Below, piece by piece: positions 1 to 11,786 of a stretch of DNA of 64,000 nt. The position numbers and the translations under genes were made by a program. The DNA is from Dichetophora obliterata (lineage: Eukaryota; Arthropoda; Insecta; Diptera; Sciomyzidae), in assembly GCA_963920525.1 (NCBI GenBank), contig OY986436.1, positions 92,240,868-92,304,867 on the forward strand, read 5' to 3'. Position 1 is the first letter of the stretch; the number at the start of each line of letters is the position of its first letter. The notes beneath the pieces are model-generated. The model saw only the letters and a list, made by a program, of their open reading frames with translations, ran no database searches and was not told the DNA's origin.

Positions 1-2
1 TT

Positions 3-242
3 ATTATAAAAGCATCACTTTATGTCATTGTTGATGTTCTAAACGAAATTTCTAAATTGTTTAAATCATTAGAACAAATAAATTCGGACTCTGAAGGTAC
101 GGATAACCTAATTAGTAGTGCTGTTGCATTGTGAAAATCTTTTAATGTTGATGCTGAAAAGGAATTCTCGATTCGCCATCGCCGTCGTCTTGCGCCGAAA
201 CGTTTGGATGATAAAATGCCAACGCGGCTTATTTTTCGATGA
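3..242 (+). pseudogene. hAT transposase fragment (ZMYM1/DUF4371 type)
   Basis: Reading from base 3 gives a protein-like stretch broken by one in-frame TGA at 132-134. It contains an acidic helix-like segment followed by a basic RHRRRLAPKRLDD patch. That order, with a charged 'R/K-x-P-K/R-R-L-D-D' stretch, is typical of the middle of hAT transposases of the ZMYM1/DUF4371 type. The start lies outside the window and the frame closes at a TGA at 240-242. Family assignment is by recalled motif only. Confidence 0.45.
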
Positions 243-1539
243 ACTGTTTTTATAATTTCATATTATTAAATGTGAAAATTTTCTAGGAATAGGAACAAAA
301 AACTTTTAGCCTGCGGCCTGGTGATAGCACCAATTTGCAGGCATGAATAAAAAGTTTATTTCTTACCTTGAACCTAATTGTACAAAAAATTCAAGGTAAG
401 AGATTGACGACCTATTTACCCCAAAAACTTTTTGCTTATAAAATGTAACAAATGCAATTATTTTTATTTTTATTGTTATAGTTATTTCAAAGCCATATCT
501 GCGAGACATGTGTTATCAATTTTGAATGTTGTTAGTGCTTCGTTGCATTTGTCTGCTTGTGTTTATATATTGCAACACTTTAATCAACAAACCAATAAAA
601 CACTCATTGTTAGTAGAATCGATAAAATATTAACTGAATTTATCAAGGAGATGACATATGAGTAAGACAAGAAAAGTATTGTCGATCAGGTTGGGCCATG
701 AGAAATCCGTATACATCTTGTCGGCAGCGTTGTTTATAGCTAAATCGTAGGTCGGCTATTTCGTTAATAATATGTTATAAATTAGTAGTTTATTGTTCGT
801 AGTTCAATTATCGAGTTATATAATTTTAAGTATACTATTAACAAATGACCAACGTAAATCTAATCTAATTTGGGGTTATTAAACACATATATAGTTTTAT
901 TTTCCTAGGTAGCGTTCGCACGAAAATTTATCGATCATATGTAGAATTGATTTCTAAACATAGTAAAGCTTCATTAGTAGAATAATATTTCAGAAAAAAA
1001 CCTGATTTTATACATTTTTGTATGATTTTCAAAAATTATAACGCTTTCAATGATATATCAGTTATAATAATAAGATTAAAATTAACTATGTTTCATTCAA
1101 AAGTAAAATTTTTTAAAAATAAATAATAGAAGTGCCAAAAAAATCTAAATAAATGTACCCGTCAATACTATATTCGAGCATCTACTTTAAGACGCTCCCT
1201 TTTTTTCATTTCAAAATGAATGAGTATAGACAAATTAAGATGCTACTACCGTAAACACCAATTTTGATAGGCTTATACTTTTTATATGTTTCGATATTTT
1301 CAATTTCGCATACTGAACTTTAATTTAAAATGATCAGGCAGTAACTTTGCAGTTATGATTTCAGAGTTGAAATTAAAATTCTTAAAAATTCGTTTTATAA
1401 ATACCTATTTTTTGCCAATGTATGATTGAAATTATTTTCTTTTAATTCTTTTATATTTTGTTTTTCTAGTAGCTCATTTCATGCAAATACTTAAAACTAA
1501 AGTTAAACCAAATTAGAAAACATTTTGATAATTTGTTAA
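243..1539. other. Gene-free AT-rich stretch
   Basis: No coding region with recognisable homology is seen. Homopolymer A/T runs dominate. A 77-codon open frame at 432-665 has no recognised domain and is not supported as a gene. Confidence 0.5.
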
Positions 1540-2060
1540 ATTTCACTACTAAACAAGGTTTCCTACAACGAATAGCGATATCATTTTTTTTCTGTATTAG
1601 AATATTCCATAGAATCTGAATATCGTAATGGTTTTTTCGATTAGCCCCAATTTTTCATATAAATGGTAAAATAAAATAAAATCTACTGTTGAGAGCAATA
1701 CTTTACATAAACAATTGTAAAAACTTTTATTTTCTTCCAATGAATTGTCTAACTGTTGTACAAGTATACTGCAGAAAATAGTAAGACGAAAATTCTAAGG
1801 TAAAAAACGTACCAATAGTGTCAGTGATATGTTATAATAGAATGTAGTTAAAAAAAATGTTTTTTTTAAACAAATTTCGAGTTTCAAACCATATATCTCA
1901 AAAAATTTCATGGGTGAAAAAAATTTAGACCTCCTATCTGATATAAAATTTCATTACAAAAATTTTAAGCATATACATGTTTATAGAAAAGTGATTATTT
2001 ACGAAATTATAGTATATTTTAACATCAAAGCAAAAACTATTTTTGTTAAAAAATTATTTT
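1540..2060 (+). repeat. Interspersed repeat, copy 1
   Basis: This segment matches, in order, three separated pieces elsewhere: 8340-8484, 11060-11350 and 13984-14040. Shared words include 'gattagccccaatttttcat', 'ctgttgagagcaat' and 'atttacgaaattatag' (or close variants). The second copy is therefore the same repeat split by two insertions. No coding capacity is seen. Ends and class are unknown. Confidence 0.6.
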
Positions 2061-2166
2061 ACTGTAGCAAAATTAACAAAATGTACGCATGTTAGAGTCT
2101 ATAAATTTGTATAGGAAAAATCCAAAAGAAAATAAACATAATTGGTCATTCTTCACTCAAAATACT

Positions 2167-2319
2167 CCTTTTCCACACGGCAATTTTTCTTGCTAGCAAG
2201 TCGAAAATACAAAGAAGAGTACAGCATCAAAGAAAGAACAGTACAGAAGAAAAACTTGCCAGTACAAACTTGCCTGTACCGCAGACTTGTTGGCAAGAAA
2301 ACTTTCCGTTTGGAAAAGG
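2167..2319. mobile_element. Small inverted-repeat MITE (about 153 bp)
   Basis: The left end begins CCTTTTCCACACGGCAA and the right end is its imperfect inverse (TTTCCGTTTGGAAAAGG). The arms continue inward through 'cttgctagcaag' and 'cttgttggcaag'. No clear target duplication was found and no coding region is inside. Superfamily unassigned. Confidence 0.5.
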
Positions 2320-2652
2320 GGTAAAAGGACTTTGACCGAGCTTCTATTGATCGTTGTGCCTGTTGTTAAATGTTTGAACACAAATGATCGAGAACTGGAA
2401 TTGCGAGTTTTAAGCGGTAAATACATTAGTCATTTAAAAAATCACATGAAGTGAAAATTCGTTAAATAAGCCACAAAAAACAGAAAGTCGTCGTTTTAAT
2501 ATATATAATGAATATTATTGAAGTGTAGATTAAACAAAAACATATTGTTATTTTTTTAATTTATAAGGATTTATAAAGAATGGCGTACTGTATTTTCAAA
2601 GGTTAAATAATAATTGGATCATTTTATTAGAATTTTTAAAAATATAAATACA

Positions 2653-4915
2653 CTAGCTGAAAGCCGGCGCATTGCTGCCATGCTCCTTTGAATTGGTTGT
2701 GATAGCACAAATTTGGGTTGTATGCCCCTTGTCAAACGCCCATAAAATGTTACCAATGAAACTGCATTTGTAAATTTAGTCCGAATACTAAATTCCCTGT
2801 GCGACCTATAACTCCACAGATATTCGATAGCAAAAATTTAGGTTTTATGGGAGGTGTCACGTCCCCTTTTTCAACGCCCTTCAAATGTAATCAATGAAAC
2901 TGCATGTGTACATTGAGGTCGAATACTGAATTCCAAAACTAAGCGAACAATAACTCAAAAGCTATTCAATATTGAAAATTTTGCTTATATGGGGTTTGCC
3001 CCGCCCCCTTTTCCAACGCTCATAAAATAAAATCAAAAAAACTGCATGTCTTAATCGGAATTCCGACGCTGTGCAACCTTTAACTCCAAAGCTATTCGAT
3101 ATCACAAATTTTAGTGTTATTGGAGGTGCTACGCTCCTTTTCCAACTGCATGTGAATATGAAGTCGAATACTAAAGTTCAAATCTGTGCGATCTGTAACT
3201 CCTAAGCTATTCGATATCGAAAATGTGGGTTAAAAGAGAGGTGCCATGCTCCCTTTACAAACGATATAAAATTTTATCATTAAAACTGCATGTGTAAATT
3301 GAGGTCGAATACTGAATTTCGACGCTTTGTGACCTATAACTCCAATACGATTCGATATCACAAAATTATGTGTTATTGGAGGTGCTACGCTCCTTTTCCA
3401 ACGCCCATAAAATATATTCAGTAAAACTGCATGTGAATATGAAGACGAATACTAAATTTCAAATCTGTCCGATCTGTAACTCCTAAGCTATTCGATATCG
3501 AAAATGTGGGTTGAATGAGAGGTGCCATGCCCCCTTTACAAACGATATAAAATTTTATCATTAAAACTGCATGTGTAAATTGAGGTCGAATACTGAATTT
3601 CGACGCTGTGCTATAACTCCAATACGATTCGATAACGCAAATTTATGTTGTATGGGAGGTGCTACGCTCCTTGTCAAACGCCCATGCATAAACTGCATGC
3701 ATAGATTAAGGTCGGATACTGAATTTCCACGCTGTGCGATATATAATTTCAAAGATATTTGATATCGTACATTTGGGTTTCATGGGAGGTGCTATTCACC
3801 TACGTCCAAAAAATGTTATCAGTGAAACTGCATGTGTAAATTCAGGTCGAATACTGAATTCCGAGGCTATGCGACGTATAACTTCAAAGCTATTCGATAT
3901 CGCTAATTTATGTTAAATGGGAGATGCCACGCCCCTTTAAAAATGCTCATAAAATGTAATCAGTGAAATGCATGTGTACGTTGAGGTCGAATACTGAATC
4001 GCGACGCTGTGCGACCCATAATTCTATAGCTATTCGATAGCACAACTCTGGGATGTGTAGGGCCACTCCCTTTTTCCTACGCCCATTAAATGTTATTAAT
4101 GAAAGTGCATGTATAAATTAAGGTCGACAACTGAATTCTTACGGTGTGTGACCTATAACTTCAAATCTATTCGACATCGTAAATTTGGGTTGTATGGGAG
4201 TGCCACGCCGGCTTGTCCAACGCCATAAAATGTTATCAGTAAAACTGCATTTGCAGATTGAGGTCGAATACTGAATTTCATAGCTGTGCGACCTATAACT
4301 CCATAACTATTCGATATCACAAAAATGAGTTGTATGGTAGGTGCCACTCCTCCTTGTCCAACGCCCATAAAACGTTTCCAATTAAAATGCATGCGTTAAT
4401 TGAGGTCAAATACTTAATTCCGATGCGACCTGTAACTCCAAAACTATTCGATATCGCAAGTTTTGCTTATATCGGAGGTGCCTCGCCCCTTGCTTTTTAC
4501 TCTCATAAAATGTCATCAGTGAAACGACATGTATAAATTGTAGTTAATTTCGAGGCTGTGCGATCCATAACTAAAACAAATTTTGATATCGCAAAATTTT
4601 TTATATATTTGTGGGCGGTAAAAGGGGGTGCGGCAGTCATTACTAAAACCATCTCGTACTCGAAACAAATTCACTGCCAAAATTTGAGCTCAATCGGGTC
4701 ACTAGTTTCGAAGTCTTTTTATCTTTTCTTAAAAGTAGGCGTTGCTATAGTGAGACCACACCCATTTTTATTATAGTTACCGATAGTTATTATACGAACT
4801 TAATTACCAAATTTTAGTTTAATACGACAAAAACCGTCTTAAATATAACATTTTTATTGATTTGTGGGCGGTAAAAGGGGGTGTGGCCACATTTTCTTTT
4901 TCCTAAACCTTCGCG
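2653..4915 (-). mobile_element. Non-autonomous Helitron 3' part, truncated, with tandem array
   Basis: The left boundary reads A|CTAGCTGAAAGCCGGCGC. On the minus strand this is ...GCCGGCTTTCAGCTAG|T, the CTAG terminus with a GC-rich subterminal segment expected of Helitron 3' ends. A second copy of the end is at 29396. Inside are about 14 tandem units, then 'gtgggcggtaaaagggg' modules (4612 and 4863) shared with the Helitrons at 21716 and 29396. The 5' terminus is missing, so the element is truncated near 4915. No Rep/helicase coding is present. Confidence 0.65.
2734..4560. repeat. Tandem array, about 140-bp unit, about 14 copies
   Basis: A landmark 'ccaacgcccataaaatg' and its variants recur near 2734, 2873, 3012, 3258, 3398, 3538, 3675, 3800, 3938, 4078, 4218, 4359 and 4497, giving a period of about 138-140 bp. 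Each unit also carries 'aaactgcatgtg', 'gaggtcgaatactgaattt' and 'actccaaagctattcgatat' variants. Copies differ by scattered substitutions and short deletions (one unit near 3140 is shortened). Two neighbouring unit pairs (about 3150-3410 and 3425-3690) resemble each other more than the rest, suggesting a higher-order dimer. Confidence 0.75.
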
Positions 4916-5252
4916 TAGCAATTACAAAGTATTCGAACAAACCACGATCCATATTTATATATATTAATTTTTTTCGACAAAATGACGGCTGAGTGAACTT
5001 TTTCATCGGCTGTCTCTGCCTCGAGCCCAAAAGTGCTGCACCTGTCACATCATTTCTATTGATCAGAAAAAACAAAAAAAAATCTTTTCTTTTTCTAAAA
5101 AAGTTATCAGGCACAGTTGCTCAAGATAATCCTTGGTTAATGTTATGATGATACCTCAAATACCTTGACTCTAGCGATAGCCATCCGTGAGCTGGAATGG
5201 TTTGAAATAAGTTCTAAAAATCGCGTTTTTTGTAAAAATATTGACTGCTGTG
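4916..5252. other. No gene seen
   Basis: AT-rich spacer between the truncated Helitron and the hAT element. Short open frames here have no recognisable domain. Confidence 0.4.
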
Positions 5253-7456
5253 TAGGGCTGCCAGGTCACGATTTCCACGCGGGTTGTCCCGATTTTTAGA
5301 CTAAAAATGTGGAAAATGTCCCGATTTTCCGAAATTCAATTTAATTTTTTATTATTTTTATTACTTTTTAAAAATCTTTTCTATGTTTTTATTTCTACAT
5401 CACTAAATTTTTACAGATATTCTTCTTCACTTACAGTTTGTACATGTCCATTTGAAGAGCAGCCATAGGCAATTCAAGTGCTGCCAATAAAACTTAAAAA
5501 ACGCACTGTTTTGGCACATGTTGCCGAACATTTACAATTAAATTACGATTTTTAATCAGTCAGTGATTGTTTGTTTTGATTGTTTGTGTAGCTGAATATT
5601 TACAAATAGATTTATACTTTTATTGACTAATTGTAAGCTTATATTTTTTGTAAATCTGGCTTGGCAAAGTGTAAATATATGTAAATATTGATCTATTTCT
5701 TTTAAGTTGAAAATATTCTATGGAGACTAACGACGACGTGATTGAAAAAATTGCTACGGGTGTTTATAAACTTAAAGAAAAACGAAAGGGTAGAAGTGCT
5801 ATATGGGACATGTTTGCAGAAATATTAAGAGACAACGGAAATATTTTAAATAATTTTGTATGTTGTCGAAATTGTAAAAAAGTGTATTAATGCCGTGGTA
5901 TGCAGACTTCCAATCTCAATAGACACAAATGCTTTACATTGCACATAAATTAACTGCCTAAACTGAATGTAAATGAAGACGATAAAAAATAAGCTTTAGA
6001 AGCTTGCGCTTATTGGATGATTGAAGAGTGCCGTCCATTTTCGTCCGTGGAGGGTTCCGGATTTAGGAGTCTAGTAAAATTTTTTATAAGTATTAGGACG
6101 AAAAATGGGATAAGTGTTGACATAGATGACTTTTTGCCAGACCCTAAAGCAATTTCGCGCAACATAGGGAAAAAGGCGGAAAAAAAAGAGTTATCATCCG
6201 AATTAAGCAAAATTGCAGCATCCTGTCACGCTTCTGCTACAATTGATTTGTGGAAAGATGGCTACGTTAAGCAAGATTTTTTATGTGCCACATTGCATTT
6301 CGAGAAAGAATTTAAATTATATGACATTGAGCTTGGAATAAAATCGATGGATTACACACAAGCTACAGGTCTTAATATTAAGCTGCAAAATATATTTAAT
6401 GTATTTGGCATTAACAGTCTAGACAGCATTACTTTCGTCACAGACCGAGAAAGCAATGTAAAAAAGGCATTAGAACACAACGAAAGACTTAATTGTTCAA
6501 GTCACCTGTTCTCAAACATCTTAGAGTCAAGTGTTGACTGTACAGATGAACTTAAGGAAATAATTTTGTCCTGTAAAAAGCTTGCGAGATATTTTAAAAA
6601 ATCAGGTATGCAACATATGCTCCAAACATCATTGAAAAATTATTGCCAAACCAGATGGAACTCACATTTTTTTATGCTAAAGTCAATTGCAGATAATTGG
6701 TTAAAAATCAACGAAATTTTGGCAAATACTTCCGAAATCAATAGTCTTTCATATTTAAACATATCAGTTGTTAAAAATTTAGTTAATCTTTGCTATGACT
6801 TTGAAATAATTTTTAAAAAACTACAGGGATGTGCCGCACCTTCATTGTGCTACGTACTTCCTGCCATTAATTGTCTTAAAGAAATTTGCAAATTTGATGA
6901 TAATGACGTTCAGGCAATTTCTGCTTTCAAATTAAAAATATTGGAAGGCTTAGCAGGGACTTGGATCCCAAATTTGAGCATATGGCACAACGTTGTATAT
7001 TACTTATATCCGCCAGCGTTGTATCTCCAAGCAAGCTCATTAAGTGAAATTAAAAGGTTTTGCATGGATAAAATTGCAAACGAGGAGGAATCATTGCATT
7101 CAAATACGCTAGAGCCTTGTACAGCGCCGTCATTACTGCAATCGGAAGAGCCTTCGTCACCAATACTTCAATTGAGCGATTCGGTGCCAAGTAACATATC
7201 TTCCCCAACAGCCATTTGTTCGAAAAATAAAGATAGTTTCTTCTTTCCAAGCCTACTTCAACGTACTTGCACTTCATTATCAGAAGCTGAAACTGTATCA
7301 GAAGAAGTACGTCGTTACTTTGAAGAAAAAGTACGATTCTGTGAAAGTTTTGACGTTATGCAATGGTGGCAAAACAATACTAAGCGGTACCCTAGGTTGT
7401 CTAAGCTAGCACGAAGTTTTCGCCATTCCTACTAGCAGTGCATCATCAGAGATTAA
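5253..7456 (+). mobile_element. hAT element, 3' truncated
   Basis: A hAT transposase pseudogene is preceded by a plausible hAT end at 5253 (TAGGGCTGCCAGGTCACG). A similar motif (GGGCTGCCATACGTTCC) lies alone at 56655. No matching inverted end is found downstream, and coding homology stops abruptly at about 7455, so the right part including the right terminus is missing. Confidence 0.6.
5720..7455 (+). pseudogene. hAT transposase pseudogene (hobo/Hermes-like)
   Basis: The frame opening with ATG at 5720 continues into the long open stretch at 6017-7435 and is broken by three in-frame TAA codons before 6000. The N-terminal part has a BED-type zinc finger pattern (VCCRNCKK ... SNLNRHKC). Counting from 6017, the first two catalytic Asp match ATIDLWKD (D77) and FVTDRESN (D143), and the conserved C-x2-H is CSSH (160-163). 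The C-terminal WWQNNTKRYPRLSKLARS motif precedes the dimerisation domain. A one-base shift near 7420 then gives a frame reading AIPTSSASSE, which reaches the catalytic Glu motif, where homology ends. The product would lack most of the hAT dimerisation region. Family assignment is confident; the exact hAT subfamily is inference. Confidence 0.85.
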
Positions 7457-8034
7457 TAGACAGAAATTAATAGACAAAACAACTTTAGTCTACATGAGTT
7501 TCATATCAACTTAAAGGGTTTTGTCTATGAATTTCAGACAGGCTTAAGTTGTTTTGTCAAAAGTCCACAGATGTTTAACTTAAAGTTTTACTTATTTACT
7601 ATTTAACTTTTAATGAATATTGCTTTGTTTTCTTACTCAAAAAAAATTTTTGAATTTTTGAAAAAAGTTTTGTTTATATAGTTTTAATTTACATGAATTT
7701 GATCTCGTTTTGTCAATTACAAATAAAATCTAACAACAATCCAAATTAGTTTTTCTCTTCACAGAACTGCATTTTGGTCTTCAATTTTTGTTGCTATATT
7801 TTAACTATATTCAATTTTTGTTGCTACATCCTTCCTATATTATTTTTTTTGCGCTGAACTAAAAATGACTCAAAGTACTTAAGTCATTCCACTGAACTTT
7901 TGGTGCTTATTGGTGTTGTGAGTCATTACGGTATAGCAAACTAAATCTATTGACTCAATGATAGAACTGAGCACTGCACTAGTTCGTATCAGCAGGTAAC
8001 TTATTCTTTGTTCTATCACTTACTTTGTGTGGTG
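7457..8034. other. No gene seen
   Basis: AT-rich sequence after the truncated hAT. It contains two short repeats ('tcaatttttgttgctat' near 7779 and 7810) but no supported gene. Confidence 0.4.
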
Positions 8035-8339
8035 CAAGGTATATTCAACATGGTAGACTCGTCCCAGAGAGGTGGGTACCATAGCTGTCAAACATAAAAA
8101 AAGCGTAAAAGACAATGAATAAGAACTTGAACCAGGGATGGAACTATAGCCATAATTGTGCTATTTTTGCTATTGAGTTTAGGCACGTGCGTTTTCATTT
8201 CGGACTATTTAAATTTCTCGGAGTTAAAAAAACCATGTTGCATGAGAATGTAATTAATGTCATTTTCAATTTCTGATGCACAGTGTTGCTTACTTTGACA
8301 TTTTGTTGTTCTTATCATTGCTAGTAAAGTTACTTTAAC

Positions 8340-8484
8340 ATAATTACTCTACGCCAAAAAATTTGGAAAACTTTCACTATAACAAACAGCGATAACATTT
8401 TTTATAGTGAAATTTTTCGTCGAATCCAAATATCGTAATGCTTTTTTTCGATTAGCCCCAATTTTTCATATAAATGGCAAAAAT
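8340..8484 (+). repeat. Interspersed repeat, copy 2, left piece
   Basis: Matches 1540-1675 (shared 'cgattagccccaatttttca' and neighbours). The homology resumes at 11060, so 8485-11060 is an insertion into this repeat. Confidence 0.6.
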
Positions 8485-9264
8485 TAAAAAAAAAAGGATT
8501 GCAGTGAGGAGACTGCCGACCGAAGCGAAAACATATATGTAAAATATTAGTATTCCCTTTAAGACTTTGTCCTGCCACGGACCGCCTTACTGATATAAGA
8601 ATTTTCATGCTAATCGGGAAAAAAATTTATATTTTCACCCCCTCAACCTTTGATTATTTCTTTCAAAATATTTTTTATTCAGATAGCATTTTTATTTTAT
8701 AATTACACCAAACTATATTAGTACATTTAAATTGAATATTGTTGATACAAAAATAAAATACAGGGAGCACTATTGAATGAAAAATAGTCCTCAGAAAGCT
8801 AAAATAAAATAAATTTACTTTTTTTATATATGATATTTTGTTTGATGGGTCTTGAAGTCTCTTTTAATGCCTGCATTTAAGATCTTGCTACAAGGAAAAC
8901 AGAAAACATAGCAAGCAAAGTGCAGTTTATTTTCTGCCGCCGATTCGGTTTATCCTACATACGGTTCATCATTAATGCAATTCATTTTTATCTTTTATTA
9001 CTTCATTATATTTTAAATTATGGGTTTTAATATAAAAAAACAAAGTAAAACATAAATTAAACTTATTGAAATAATTAATATACACTTAAAACACATAATA
9101 ATACACACATACATAAAATTTGTATTAACAAACATTTCATTGAATTTCATTTACATTATTTTCACTGTTTGCGTCATTAATTGCATTATACTTTTAAAAA
9201 AGATACTATAGGCTTATGGTAGCTGAAATAAGAAACAAAAAATTTTGGACGATGCAGTCCCACT

Positions 9265-9470
9265 CATGATAAAATTAATATTAGGTAGCCACTCTCACAA
9301 GCCGCTTTCAGCGGAGTCAATAGTTGGCAATTGTTTTTTTTTTAATTTGAGTGAGAAACCTTTGCAATTAAATGATCCATAATTAAATGCAATGCATATG
9401 CTGGCGACATTTATAAAACTACAAATGTTTTTATGTTGGTCTTGAAACTCAAATACACGCTCTTGGATAT
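9265..9470 (+). mobile_element. P-like MITE, left end only
   Basis: CATGATAAAATTAATATTAG begins here and is nearly identical to the end at 45787, in the same flanking context ('cagtcccact'). It resembles the Drosophila P-element terminus. The right terminus was not located. Confidence 0.4.
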
Positions 9471-9501
9471 TGGCTATCAGGCGCTCAGCAAATGCAGCAA
9501 G

Positions 9502-9716
9502 CATGACAAAATTAAACAAGGTAGTGTTAGGGCGGAGAGCCAGTGACCGAAACTGTCAAAACGAAGTTGACATTTCATACAAAATCTGCTACCAAAGAGA
9601 ATGCAATATGAAAGCAAGAATTGGCAAATAAATCAAAATGGATGAGTTTGACAGTTATGGTCACTTAGAAAGAGAACACATTCAGCCCTAACACTACCTT
9701 GTCTAATTCTACGATG
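9502..9716. mobile_element. P-like MITE, 215 bp, TSD GCAGCAAG
   Basis: The ends are CATGACAAAATTAAACAAGG and its imperfect inverse (CCTTGTCTAATTCTACGATG), flanked on both sides by GCAGCAAG (9494-9501 and 9717-9724). CATG ends plus an 8-bp duplication are the signature of the P superfamily. The interior ('gaaactgtcaaaac...aagttgaca') matches the elements at 19786-20000 and 63859. It has the same length as 19786-20000. No coding. Confidence 0.8.
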
Positions 9717-9735
9717 GCAGCAAGCAACCATCAAT

Positions 9736-10108
9736 GGCCGCATTCAGCGCAGACAACTGTTGTGAACTGTAATGGTAGCGCTACCTTAGTTCACGATGTT
9801 TTTCTCTGAATGTGTTGCTACTCTACACGTCAGAAGTTAGATACAATTTAATTTTTATGTAAATTTAATTCAAATGCAAAGGTTTCTCACTTAAATTTTC
9901 TGCGTTCTTTCTGCGTTTATTAATTTAACAGCGTCAGTAACAGCATCTGACAGTTAAGCAAACAGTTGTGTTCATGTAGCATAGAATTTGTTCGCTCGAT
10001 TAAAAGGCGTTCGCTACTTTATCGCTTTTAGTTAGCGCTACCAAATTTGTACCATTCAGCGAATTTTTACACAACAGTTGCCAACTGTTGTCTGCGCTGA
10101 ATGCGGCC
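9736..10108. mobile_element. MITE with GGCCGCATTC ends, TSD AAT
   Basis: The left end GGCCGCATTCAGCGCAGACA and right end TGTCTGCGCTGAATGCGGCC are exact inverses. AAT flanks both sides (9733-9735, 10109-10111). An uninterrupted inverted relative of the target ('cttattgatggttgcttgc', 10900-10918) supports the empty site ccatcAATaag. A further copy starts at about 63970. No coding seen. Confidence 0.75.
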
Positions 10109-10502
10109 AATAAGTTTATCTGCTGACAAATCGGTCCTTCATAAAGACATCATGAAGGATATTTACAGTTTTTCTGTCAATGTATATGTAGATCTGTAGC
10201 TGAACTAAAATACATTTACAACAATAATTACCAAGCAAATCTACTACAACGATGAACAGAAAAGAGCAGTATCACATCGTTTGCGCAACGTTAGAGAGGA
10301 TGAACCAAATTGGCTGCAAAAAATAAACAGCACTTTGCTTGCTATGTTTTTTGTTTGCCTGGTAGCAAGGTCTCAAGTGGAGGCATTAAAAGAGACTTCA
10401 CGGCCAGTCAAACAAAAAGCAAATATCAAAAATTTTAAATTTATTTTATTTTAGCCTTCAGCTAGCTCTACATATACATTGAAAAAAACAGTAACATTCA
10501 AT

Positions 10503-10845
10503 AGCTGCATTCCCGTGGTCGTTGATCTAGAGCGTGGCTCTATTTTATTCACAAAACAAAAACAAAAATTAAAACCAGCTCGATTTCTAGCTCTATTTCT
10601 GATCTTAAACTGCTGCCAAGTTTCAAGCATCTTTTATCAAAACGAACATAGTTGGCAAATCTAAATAACTATTCATTTTCCTATTTTGACGTTTCACCGC
10701 TCAATGGGTGTTTTGGTATTGTTGTTTTCTTTTGTTATTTTTCTTAAAACAGCTGTTTCAAGGCTCTGAAAACAAATTGATATAAAGTTGAACTAACTTT
10801 GTTTTACTGATATTTGATCTGATCTAGTGCCACGGGAATGCAACT
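10503..10845. mobile_element. MITE with AGYTGCATTCCCGTGG ends
   Basis: The left end AGCTGCATTCCCGTGG is inverted at the right as CCACGGGAATGCAACT, followed inward on both sides by a diverged 'gatctaga/gatctagt' motif. No clear target duplication. An in-frame stretch at 10479-10664 is not credible coding. Confidence 0.5.
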
Positions 10846-11059
10846 AATGTTTCGCTGCGGAGCAAAGGGAGGGTAAAGAACGATGCGTCAGCAGAGAAGC
10901 TTATTGATGGTTGCTTGCTTATGTTTTCTAAGTTTCCTATCTTGTTATCTTAACTGTCTGTATTGATGACGAGAGTTACTCGGAAAAAGACAATGACGCA
11001 AACCAAACATTTACCCTCTACCAAAATCCGTCAACGCGCCTAAAGAAGTTTTCACTTCA

Positions 11060-11350
11060 AAAATCCACTGTTGAGAGCAATAATTTACATAAACTTTTGT
11101 GAAAACTTTTATTTTCTTTCAATGAATTATTGTATATTGTAGAAGATAGTCAAACCAAAAATTATAAGGTAAAAATGTGCCAAAAGTGTCAGTAGCATGG
11201 TTGTTATGATCAAATTTAGTTAAAAAACCGTTTTTTCGTTTTTTTTAAACAAATTTAATTTTCAAGCCCAATATCTGAAAATAATTTTATGGGTGATAAA
11301 AAGTTAGCTCTTCAATATGATTTCATTCAAAAATTTAAAGCATAGCTATG
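11060..11350 (+). repeat. Interspersed repeat, copy 2, middle piece
   Basis: Matches 1680-1975 ('ctgttgagagcaat', 'aacttttattttctt', 'atgggtga'). It is bounded by the composite insertion on the left and the palindromic element on the right; the last piece resumes at 13984. Confidence 0.6.
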
Positions 11351-11786
11351 TCTGTCATTCCATGTCAAATCGGACGCTTTTGTTCAAAAACTAATTTTGA
11401 CGATTCCGATTTTTTTCAAATTTTTCACGTCGATAGAACTTTAAAAAAGAAAAATATTTGCATATTTTTTTTGTAATTTTCAATTTATTTTGCAGTTATA
11501 CACAGTGAAAATCTATAAAGTAAAACAAAAATTGTCATTTGGACATGTACACAAACAACTATATTTTCTAAACCGTTAGCCATACAAGAAAATGTTAAGA
11601 CATACAATATTTAAAGATCTTGAATTGGTCTTTATTATGGTGTCCTTTTTTACAAACACTTTCGTAAAAAATTTTAAACTTTTTGGCCACTAAAAATTTC
11701 ATTCACATTTTTCATAGTCAGCACCACTATTTTTTTGGCACTTTGAAAATATTATCGTATTGAGGAATTCATTCTTAATGCATTCT

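Larger units (their letters stand above)
8490..11060. mobile_element. Composite inverted-repeat insertion, copy 1
   Basis: The region interrupts an interspersed repeat (matches before 8484 and after 11060). It starts with 'agactgccgaccgaagcgaa' and ends with '...gcgcctaaagaagttttcac', and both parts recur in the same order at 45020-47365. Inside are diverged inverted arms (about 8790-8960 against 10300-10470, sharing 'tctcttttaatgcct' and 'agcaagcaaagtgc') plus several nested MITEs. The last 140 bp match CR1 ORF1 DNA at 47220-47365. No intact transposase is present. Confidence 0.6.

Noticed and set aside
2734..4560. CRISPR-like array
   Set aside because: Units are contiguous, about 140 bp and diverged, without unique spacers; this is eukaryotic DNA.
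3561..4776. Open frames in the 140-bp array
   Set aside because: Periodic by-products of the tandem repeat on both strands.
6010..7277. Minus-strand frames within the hAT gene
   Set aside because: Shadows of the transposase frame.
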